This document shows, piece by piece, positions 55,643 through 64,000 of a stretch of DNA of 64,000 nucleotides. A program made the translations under genes and the position numbers. Source of the stretch: Heligmosomoides polygyrus polygyrus (taxonomy: Eukaryota > Nematoda > Chromadorea > Rhabditida > Heligmosomidae); assembly GCA_947396885.1 (NCBI GenBank), contig OX377202.1, forward strand, positions 69,164,643-69,228,642. Direction: 5' to 3'. The notes below the pieces were generated by a model. That model had not been told where the DNA came from and did no database searches. It saw nothing but the letters and a program-made list of their open reading frames with translations. Every line of letters starts with the position of its first letter. The first letter of the stretch is position 1.

Positions 55643-56242
55643 TTAGAAGCGTGTTTAACCACCTATTCTAACAACTGCATTTATTCGTTTACTCATGCTT
55701 TCTTCGGTTATGGTTAGCAAAACATGGGTCGGATAAGTCGCCCTCTGCCCGAATCTAATCATTCGAATCATCCGGAAATCGTTTGAACCTATGTAGCAGC
55801 AGAGGGTTATACATACATTCCCTGCTATTCTTTCTCCTTGCAGCTGCTACGTTTCAGATGCCTTCCTTAGATTGCACCTAAATTGTGACTGACGGAGCTA
55901 TGTAGAAGCGCGAAGAGTCGTATTATGCATCCTTCTGAAAAAGATGCAATCAAAAGGTTTTAAGAATTGTTTGGAGATACACGTATTTGGAGAGAAGGCT
56001 TTTAAAAGGAGGAGCCCAAATCGTTGAATAGTCGATAAGGCTTTAAAATCTAGTGCCAGTTTTATCATGACAGAACATTCCTTGCAACCTAATAAGATTC
56101 ACGTTAATGTAACATTCTTACCCACTCACGTCGAAATGTTCCATCTAATGTTCAACGTTTGCTGATCACCATCGAGATCTCCCCGCCCTCAGCGATATGC
56201 TCGATTCTTGGAACGCTGCATCACAACGTTTTTCTATAGTAA
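55643..56242. other. unassigned stretch
   Basis: AT-rich, with no open frame of note and no known repeat. Confidence 0.45.
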
Positions 56243-56244
56243 TA

Positions 56245-57294
56245 GGTCGTTGCATATGAAATGGCCGATTTTGACTGAAAACTTTGACAGATCATAACTT
56301 TGCTTGGAAGCAAAAAAATCGAAATAAGCACCATTACAATTAGTACAATTTTCCCAACGCGACAATAGCCATCTTTCTAAAATCAGAAATACGAGAATCA
56401 ATGAAACATAAGAAGTTATTTCCGGATTTATCTTGGTTGCTGAATTTTTCATCTTTCACATGACGATCTAAATGCTTGGACAATTATAATCGATAGGCGA
56501 CAGATTGGTGAATATGCTGCACGTGGCAGAGTTTCTTATCCCAATTCATCCAGTTTTTGGACAACAATTTTTGAATCATGCGGACGCGGGCTGTCATGCA
56601 GTAGGATTGGGCCTTTCCGATTGACCAAGGTCGGCTGTTTTTCAATTAACTTCTGGTGCATCACTTCAACTTCTTCACAGGCTTACGTCTCCGTAGGAGA
56701 GAGTCTCTCTCCTCTCTCCTCTCTCGTCTCCGTCCGTACGTCTCCGTAGCCTCTTTAGTCTTCGAGAACTTCTAGTGGACTATACCAGTCATTGTCCATC
56801 ATACGATCTTCTTCGGATGAAGACTTGGTTTCGGCATCTCCTTGCGACTCTCATTCTTCTCCGTCCATTTTCCTGTCCAAGAAAGGCTCCCTTAGCCGTA
56901 ACGAAACACAGGTGTCATGGCGCTTCAGCATCTGCCCGGCGGTCAGTTCATGCGGCATCCATTTATCCAATTTCTTCACTTTTCCAATCGCATTTAGGTG
57001 GCGGATGGTACATAGTGCTGCCGCCAGCGGCGAAATGTTGTGCTGGCTCTCTTACATTTTGATGCGGATCCGCTTCCACCATGGCTTTGAGGTGGTCGCC
57101 GTTAAGGAGTGATGGCGTCCTACATCGGTACATCGGTCTTCACTTTCGAGGCTTTCATCTCCAGATCGAAACCTTTCGAACCAGTGGCGAATTTTGCGTT
57201 GTGCGCAATATTCTCCCCAAATGCAGTGGCGACGTTAAGTGCAGACTCTCACACAGTCCATGGTCTCTGAAATTGACCATTTTTGTCAACAACC
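56245..57294 (-). pseudogene. mariner transposon, degenerate and shortened
   Basis: The left end is GGTCGTTGCATATGAAATGG after TA (56243-56244). The complement of the right end is GGTTGTTGACAAAAATGG, where TA has become TT. Minus-strand traces in order: HWFERFRSGDESLESED (about 57180-57135), KLDKWMPHELTAG (about 56980-56940), EPFLDRKM (about 56890), PKPSLHPKKIV (about 56830-56800), GPILLHDSPRPH with the second catalytic D (about 56615-56575), VVQKLDELG (about 56565-56535) and the C-terminal SRWENCTNCNGAYF (about 56365-56325). The segment with the first catalytic Asp is deleted. It is a different mariner lineage from 25250-26503, judging by TIR and motif sequence. Confidence 0.85.
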
Positions 57295-57449
57295 AAATTA
57301 GTGATGTATGAGGTAGAGGAAGTGGTAGCTAGCAACGTGCTGTGCTAAACACTGTCTCATGCAGTCATCAGTCATATGTGTATCCACCAACTGCAGCGAG
57401 ACATAGTGGATCTTTCGTGAAGTCGGAGCGGAATCGGTTCACCGAAATA

Positions 57450-59671
57450 CAGTACCGGACGCGTCTTTTGATTAGACGTCTCAAAAACCGCGATTTTGCG
57501 GATTTTGTGCCCTTTTGACTAAACTTGCCTAAAAATCGCTCATTTGAAAAACCAGGGGCATATTTGAGCGCAGGAGATCGAGCTCTATCGTTTGGCATAC
57601 ATATTTCACATGGAGCCATGTAAATGTCCGAAATTGAAAACTTTTGCGAAGGGGGGTCGCGGAAAAGTTGTTGGACGAATCGATCGGTTGTAACGGTTGG
57701 TACCGGACGAAGTTTGGAAAAAAATTGGCAAATTTCGAAATAATCGACTTTCGATAACGTCATCGTCTGCGCAGGCTCGGCAGAGAGCACCCTCGTCCTT
57801 GATGAGAAGTTGTCAAAAAATCAGTTTTCCTCGAATTGGCCGAAATTGAAACCGTTCGCTAGAGCTTTTCGAGCTGAGCAGAACGGTGCTATCTCTACTG
57901 TCAAAAGCTCAAATGTGGGCGAGTAAGGGTGGAAGAAGCTTCACCGCTGCCCTCCGCAGTTCTAAAATGGCATCTGGGACTAAGGCAGGTTAGACAGCTG
58001 GGGCGTTATGGGCACTTCATCGTAAAGTACATTATCTGTTTTGCTAGCCTACGCATTCGTAGGCCGTTACTTGATCGAGTGTTGCCACAGTGGTCGACTG
58101 AAATCGGAAAAAATCGTGTCACACAAGGTTTACCTACATTTTCGCACCGCTGTAACTTTACCCACTCATAAGCTACGTCGCTGTGTTTTAGTGCATCTAT
58201 TGAGCTTTCTACTGCCTACAAAATCCACAAGTCGCAGCCGGAAAGATTCAAACTTGACAGAATTGTTGCACTCAGAAAGAACACGCCCGCGCGTCCAATT
58301 TAGCACAAAAACGGTCGATGTTCTCCGCGCTTTTACTCGCCAAGATTACAGTTCTTGCTGCTCGCAGTAAAACTATTCAATTCAACACGAAAAGCTCTAT
58401 TGAATGGCCCAGTTCAAAAATATCGATTCTTGATGACGTCATTGTCCTCCTGCCGCGGACATGAGCAGTCCCGCCTTTGATGCGAAATTGTCAAAAAATC
58501 GATAATCCCAGAATTGGTTTAGATTGACACCATTCGATAGGGCTTCTCTAGCCAAACAGAACGGCACCATTGTTAATGTCGAAAACTCAAACTTGGGCGA
58601 GTAATGATGGAACGAACTTCACCACAGCCCTCCGCAGCTCTAAAATGGCACCTGGGAGTAAGGCAGGTTAGGCATTAGGAGAGTTGCGAGCACGTCATCG
58701 TAAAGTGCTTTTAATCTCTTGTTCGCCCACGCATTTGCATGCCGTTAGCTCCCCTTGCCTTCCCGCAGTAGTCGACTGAACTCAGAAAAAATCGTGTCAC
58801 GCAAGGTTTACCTGCATATTCGCACCGCTGTAACTTTGTCTAATCATAAGCTACGTCGCTCTGTTTCAACGCACTTTTTGAGCTTTCTACTGCTTACAAA
58901 ATCCACAAGTTGCGGCCGAAAAGGCTCAAACTTTACCGGGTTGCTGCGCTCAGAGCACGCCCGCGGTGCAATTTGCGAGTTGTCACGCCGCCCACTCGAT
59001 TGATAGGTTCGATCCTATATACATGGTGCACATTGCACTCCAAAGTCTCGACGGGACAGAGTACAGCAATTCCTGAGAAGGGCGGCTGAGAATTTCAGTA
59101 AAACTACCCAAACGCTCACTTTACAAGCTCTCCCCTCCCCTCGATTAGATTCGATCCTTTATGCATTGTGCACCACACACCCTCAGAGGATTCCAGGCAT
59201 GACAGAGTACTTAACGCCATGCTTGAGATACTCCGAGAACATGCAAGTCCTGGAGTACAAGCACCTCCAATTGCAAAAAGTCTGATCCAGACATTTTTGG
59301 CCACCCGCTGCAAAAACGCGGTGGTCTGGCGAGGTTGTGTAGACCTCGAAGAGACGAATCGTACGGTACCAACCGTTTCTCAAAAACTCTCAAATTAGAG
59401 GAATCGTGAGCGCGCAACCGTTTTCGACGGCATGCGTCCGACAACTCGTCCGTGACCGCCCTTCGCAATGGAACGCAAGTTTTCAATTTCGGACATCTTC
59501 ATTGCTCCACATGATATATGTATGCCAAACGATAGAGCTCGATCTCCTGCGCTCAAATATGCCCCTGTTTTTTTCAAATGGGTGATTTTTAGGCAAGTTT
59601 TGTCAAAAAGGCACAAAAACCGCAAAATCGCGGTTTTTGCGGCGTCTATTCAAAAGACGCGTCCTGTACTG
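57450..59671. mobile_element. long-inverted-repeat element F2 (same family as F1)
   Basis: Ends begin CAGTACCGGACGCGTC and CAGTACAGGACGCGTC after TA on both sides (57448-57449 and 59672-59673). The arms pair for about 240 bp (57450-57660 with 59465-59671), including GAGCTCTATCGTTTGGCATAC and its complement. Internally a block of about 440 bp is directly duplicated (about 57840-58280 and 58500-58970, with GTGTCAC-CAAGGTTTACCT in both). The region 59000-59430 matches the right arm of F1 (GCATGACAGAG...GAGATACTCCGA). No transposase is visible. The mixture of shared and private modules shows a family that exchanges parts. Confidence 0.82.
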
Positions 59672-59673
59672 TA

Positions 59674-60483
59674 GCGATCGAGACCGAGTCATTACATTCG
59701 TAAGACAATTCTGCTCTTTTATTGCCTCTTTGCTCTTCTTTTCTAACTTAACACTCAGTCATCGGCGTCATTAAGCAGTAAATGGATGTCGTTATGCACT
59801 GAAACTGTCCTTGGCACGCCATCATGATACTGAGATGACATCGATGGCTTTCGCCTTCTCGCTCAGGTTCGTTTGCGCCCTTGTTATGTTGCATTCTGCA
59901 TCACATGAACTCAATAAATTCTTTGCCTCTATGCGGTCCTTCCTCAACCAAACAGTATCAACCTAAAGTATGAACTACTGCATGCTAAAATAGCATATCT
60001 CTTCTAATCACCGCTAGGCACTTTCTGGTTTCGAATAACTGGTCTGTTAGAGCTTATGAACTGTCGCAAAACATTTTCTACATCTTCTTGAAACGGTCAG
60101 AACACTTCTCTTTAAGTCGTCCAGGAAATTTGGGAAGAAGGAGGAATAACATACATTTTGCACGTCCTACAGTTTACGCACGGATGAACATAACGACTTG
60201 CTACTTGATGGTGCCGCTCGGATGCGTAGGAACCTTCTATTTACCATGGCATGGATCATTTGCAACATATCTTACTGTTTTGTTCTTCTATTCATACTTT
60301 TATTCTGCTTTCATTTCATAGCCTGATTCTGGTTTTACTTTATGAGCTTTTTCAAATATAAGACAATGAATTACCAAAAACGATTCTTTAAAGCGGTCTA
60401 CGAAGCTTCGCGATGGTTCCAGGATGCTAATCCTTCAGTAACGTTTTTGGTTCCATTTCATCTTACTGCCCTTTTCTACGTTT
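59674..60483. other. unassigned stretch
   Basis: No gene recognised. A 77-codon plus frame at 60088-60321 has a hydrophobic end (GTFYLPWHGSFATYLTVLFF), but nothing else supports it. Confidence 0.4.
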
Positions 60484-60815
60484 GTAATTTATTTATCTAT
60501 TTATTTATTTATTTATTACAAGGCACGGATCATAATCATATACGATTAAGGTAACAATAACACATTAACATTAGATATAAGGGGCTGGATGACTGAGCAA
60601 CGAAAAAACAAGACGAAACAAGCCTAACGAAACCTTATGGTAATTAGACTTTTGAAAGAAGATAGACATGTTCACCATGTTCTCATTCTCAGAAAGTAGG
60701 GTGTTGAGCTCCTTGATGCTCCTATAAATGAGGGAACTTGACCTCACTCTCGACCTTGGGATTTGCAGATAGAGTTTGAAATACCCTCTTCCGTCAGTTG
60801 TCAAAGGGGCACCAA
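60484..60815 (-). pseudogene. 3' end of a CR1/jockey-like LINE
   Basis: Minus-strand 60804-60571 translates to a stretch resembling the C-terminus of CR1/L2/jockey-type reverse transcriptases. GRGYFKLYLQIPRSRVRSSS and LIYRSIKELNTLLSENENMV parallel the usual R-G-KL-PRSR-R--F---V--WN-LP-- pattern. It is followed by a 3' UTR and an (AATA)n tail (60486-60520, plus-strand TTTATTTA). Only the last approximately 330 bp are present, a typical short 5'-truncated insertion. It is not related to the RTE elements. The family assignment rests on pattern memory, so it is moderate. Confidence 0.55.
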
Positions 60816-61334
60816 AAATTTATTAAGAATAATGTAATAAAAATGTAATACACTACTTCCTTTCTAGAGAAAACGCTAGTTGTTTTCTTAACCAAGAACC
60901 CACCAAAGGCGCATCTATCTGTTGGGGCGTATACCGTAGAGAAATGTTTTTCCTATGTAAGAAGATGACTTATAGGATACTTTTTGGTACCTCGAACCTT
61001 GGGCTATATTGTGGAGACTTGGGCATCGTTTCTACCTCGTCCTCAAGATGCTACTTCTATTAGACGTTCGATATCTATAAGACGTTCCGTCATTTATGTC
61101 CTTCTAACTCTGAAGCACTTTTTGCCAGTACCTATATTAGTGCTGAATTTTTAGACATTTTTTCTCAACTAAGCACTTTGGTTTCGATCTATTTCCGTGG
61201 TAACATCCTTTAGATTACAGGTGATAGGGTCAGGTTAAAGGCTAGGACTTCACTCGGAAGTGACGCGCTGAACCTCCCCCAGGTTCTGTGGTCAGTATGC
61301 GAAGACTACTGAAGACAGAACGACCTTGGCCAAA
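60816..61334. other. unassigned stretch
   Basis: No open frame of note and no known repeat. Confidence 0.45.
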
Positions 61335-61976
61335 AAAAGCTAGTTCGAGTGGGGACTCTGAATGTGGGACAATGATCGGAAAACCCAGTGAAGTTCCTGG
61401 CCTGATGAAGCGCAAAAGGAGAGAAGTCTTGTATCTGCATGCAAGCGATAGGAAGGTGAAGGCCAAGGAGATTGGAGATGGGGTCAAACTGTTCTACAAC
61501 AGAGAAGACACGAAGAGGAACCGAATCGGGATAGGTACCGCGGAGTATCTCAGGGATTGGGCTGCTCCTGTCCAAGGGACAAACGACCGCAACATGTCAC
61601 TGTGGCTGACAAAAAGGAGGGATACTGGGCCATCATGACCGTCTACATCTCGCTGACCGGATGGTCCGGGTACGACTACCTCACATTGTCGAGGAAGCCA
61701 TAGGGTCCGTACCAGAAGGCAAGTATCTATCCGCAGTGGGGGACATGAAAGGGCACGTGGGGAATTGAAGAAGAGGAGTGGAAAGGGTTCATGGAGGTAT
61801 CGGCTTGACGAGCCCAGATGGAGAGAAGGAGAGAATTCTCGTTCTGGCTGTTGCATACGACCTGCTTATCAGTGGCACTTTCTTCGTGAAGAGGAAGAGC
61901 CAGAAGGTGATTTATGCTAGCAAAGGAAGAAGGACGGAAGTCGACCACACATCTTACAAGGGAGGTCAATGAACTT
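61335..61976 (+). pseudogene. RTE-like LINE endonuclease fragment
   Basis: Plus strand. GTLNVGTMIG-like coding occurs at about 61350-61380 after a frame change, then VPGLMKRKRREVLYLHASDR, KAKEIGDGVKLFYN and EDTKRNRIGI (61395-61530). After a further change come VEEAIGSVPEGKYL and GDMKGHVGN with the Asp/Asn pair (61690-61765), a stop, then DGEKERILVLAVAYDLLISG and RTEVDH (61815-61950). This matches the endonuclease layout of RTE elements and is a third subfamily beside the copies at 27956 and 32988. The RT part is absent. The catalytic Glu of QETRW has been lost. Confidence 0.75.
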
Positions 61977-62447
61977 TCCATGGCAATTTTAAAAGTGACC
62001 TATATAGGGTTGTAGGGCGTTGTCTGAGAAGCACCGTAGTGGTTTTCAAATTTCCTGCGGACATCTGGGTAGGTCAAAAATTGCAAAAAACCATTTCACT
62101 TCAATACGGGCCGTTAAAGCAGAACTGGCGCCTGGAACTGCCATGCTGTGGTTAGAATCTAACCTGCAAAAGGTTTGGGGCTGGAACAATAGCGGAATTA
62201 CAGCAATTTCACAATTTGCTTGTTAGCCGTACAGTGACCGAAGTGGAACATTGAGGTGCGCCACTCACCACCAGCGACCGGATGACCGAGTGGCTATGGG
62301 GGCGGGCTTGCGGGAAAAGCGTCGGGGGGGGGGGGGGTTCGAAACTGGAGGCGCTGCTCCTGGATTGCTGGTCTTGCTCCATCAATTTTTGCCGATATAA
62401 AGTGTATCTTAACCGCGGTAGTGTGCCATACTGACATTATAACTTTA
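61977..62447. other. unassigned, with a tRNA-Ser-like relic at about 62276-62350
   Basis: GACCGGATGACCGAGTGGCT resembles a class II (Ser-type) tRNA 5' half with A box. A 14-G run (62324-62337) is followed by a B-box-like GGTTCGAAACTGG. Acceptor pairing is poor, and the G run replaces the variable arm. It is therefore a tRNA-derived repeat head or a pseudogene, not a working tRNA. The rest is featureless. Confidence 0.35.
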
Positions 62448-64000
62448 TTTTAACCTGGATGATAAAATATAAACACAAAAATAAACACCCAAAGCAACAG
62501 CGTTCATAATACCTAATTCGATCGGCCATTGAGGAGGAGCAGGCGACTTTTCTTTGCCTACAAAATAGATAACTTCAGAGCTCCAAAGATCGAGGAAAAA
62601 ATATTATTTTATTTTTATTCATTATTTTCATTTTTATTTTAATTGATCAATTAACAATACTTATGTTGATTTTTTTTACCCCTCTTCGACTTATAGAGAG
62701 GAAGCATAACAGTACCTATCTGTTTTCTTCATCCAAAACCAACCATATTGCAAGTGATCTCACGGCGGACACATACAGCATCCTCCTCACTGTTACAAGG
62801 AGACGTAATGTCACTCACATCATCGTCATCGTCCGGCGACCAGGCTACATCCTGCGCTTCGTTCAAGTCAAGCTAACATCACGAACGAGAGAACGTCAAT
62901 GCAATAAACATCAAACAAAAAAAGCTACCTGGAGTGTTTCCTCATCAGCACAATCAATATTCCTATACAAAGCATCTTGAAATATGCCCTGAAAGGCATC
63001 TGCTAGGGCGGTCTCCCTACGAATAGGGTCAGACTAGTCAGGAGGAAGGCAGTTAGCAAGACAACCAATAACTCGGTACGGAGAACACATTCTATTATAC
63101 AACTGATATTGAGTCGAGGGGAGGGAGGGTGTCGTATAGTGTGTCGAAGGACGATCACAACAATTGATCAAATTTAAATAATATATACATCAATTTATTA
63201 ATTAAAAATATAAATATAAATAAAAATCAATAATACGTAATTAGTACTTAATAAATAAATAAATAAAAAGATAAATCTTTTCGACTTTTGGAGTCATGAA
63301 GTAGTGCTAACAGGCCCACTGTCAATGCCTAAAGAAGACGGTCAAGATAAAGAATATTATCTATTTTCTATTTGGGACAGGCCCTTGAATGCTACCGACG
63401 AACTGCGAAGAAAAGTCACCTGTTCTCTCGTTCGTGATGTTAGCTTGACTTGAACGAAGCGCAGGCTGTAGCCTGTTAGCCGGACGAAACAATGATGTGA
63501 GTGATATTACGTCTCCTTGTAACAGTGAAGAGGATGCTGTTTGTGACGGCGGTGAGATCACTAGCAAAATTGTTGGTTGAGGATGAAGAAGACAGACTGG
63601 TACTGTTATGCTTCCTCTCCAGAAGTCGAAGAGGGGTCGAAAAAAAATCAACATAAATATAGTTAATTGATCAAATAAAATAAAAATGAAAATAATTGCA
63701 TAAAAATAAAATAATGTTTTTTCCTCGATCTTTGGAGTTCTGAAGTTATCTATTTTGTAGGCAAAGAAAAGTCGCCTGCTCCTCTCAATGGCCGATCGAA
63801 TTAGCTATTAGGCCTTGTTTAGTGTGCACGCGACGCGCGACGCGATGCATGCGTAGTGGCCAAATTGATCGAGCGACGCGATTGATCAATTCGGCAACTA
63901 CACATGTCATCGCGTCGCGCGTCGCGCGCACACTAAACGGGGCCTTATAAACGCTGTTCCTTTGGGTGTTTATTTTTGTGTTTATATCGAGGTTAAAATA
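62448..64000. mobile_element. large inverted repeat, right end outside the window
   Basis: The left arm (about 62448-62895) and the right arm (63421 to at least 63992, including a 137-bp insertion) are diverged inverse copies. Shared blocks include TTCGATCGGCCATTGAG, GGCAAAGAAAAGTCGCCTGC on the right with its complement on the left, and CGTTCTCTCGTTCGTGATG. The spacer (62896-63420) is AT-rich with (AAATA)n runs at about 63180-63270. Facing frames (62663-62980, + and 63361-63654, -) are mirror translations of the arms. The termini and superfamily cannot be fixed because the element runs off the window. Confidence 0.8.
63811..63944. mobile_element. 134-bp PIF/Harbinger-like (Tourist-type) MITE
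   Basis: Ends GGCCTTGTTTAGTGTGC and, complemented, GGCCCCGTTTAGTGTGC, continuing into GCGACGCGCGACGCGATG in both arms. TTA stands immediately outside each end (63808-63810 and 63945-63947). The left arm of the host repeat shows the unfilled site with a single TTA-like triplet (complement near 62507-62512). No coding capacity. Confidence 0.92.

Noticed and set aside
62276..62350. Serine tRNA gene
   Set aside because: A- and B-box-like strings are present, but a 14-G run replaces the variable arm and the acceptor stem does not pair.
62663..63654. Two similar proteins facing each other as a duplicated gene
   Set aside because: They are mirror translations of the two arms of one inverted repeat and differ by frameshifts.

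Overview
This window is non-coding, repeat-dominated eukaryotic DNA. The best guess at the source is a nematode, probably a strongylid (hookworm-like) worm. That is an inference from the element set: RTE-type LINEs with an apurinic-type endonuclease followed by reverse transcriptase, several old mariner copies, hAT elements with TTAACG-rich ends, long-inverted-repeat Tc1-like elements, and one possible 52-bp intron. I see no bacterial operons, no genuine rRNA or tRNA gene, no CRISPR array and no complete host gene. Nearly every open frame is short, overlapped on the other strand, or explained by a repeat.

Layout. 1-6900: a mariner tail, an hAT element (2620-4053) carrying a SINE, a second SINE, and one possible host exon (5647-5873). 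6955-10434: a mosaic of tandem arrays (42-bp monomers, a 315-bp unit, 8 x 108 bp, 4 x 155 bp, 18-bp units), ending against an hAT remnant. 12.6-14.6 kb: a small palindromic MITE, an hAT relic with a LINE fragment inside, and a SINE. 20653-24118: an hAT-like element with a long-inverted-repeat element nested inside it. 25250-26503: a mariner with TIRs and recognisable catalytic motifs. 27956-30775: a 5'-truncated RTE LINE with a perfect 18-bp target-site duplication. 32988-35806: a second, older RTE-like LINE. 41489-43759: a giant hairpin element with a MITE inserted in one arm. 47.7-55.7 kb: a SINE-rich stretch, plus a third LINE copy split by an hAT (49902-51360). 56.2-59.7 kb: another mariner and a second long-inverted-repeat element. 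60.5-62.0 kb: pieces of two further LINEs. 62.45 kb to the end: another long inverted repeat holding a PIF-like MITE.

How the parts relate. The elements are nested, so order of events can be read directly. A SINE landed in an ancestral hAT, which then moved to at least two places with the SINE aboard. One of those places was inside a LINE, and the paralogous LINE at 33963 preserves the unfilled site. Two long inverted repeats each carry a MITE in one arm while the other arm preserves the unfilled site. The best candidates for something undescribed are the modular long-inverted-repeat family (20802-23587 and 57450-59671), the perfect 26-bp-stem hairpin at 36677-36732 that shares a 17-mer with that family, and the satellite mosaic.
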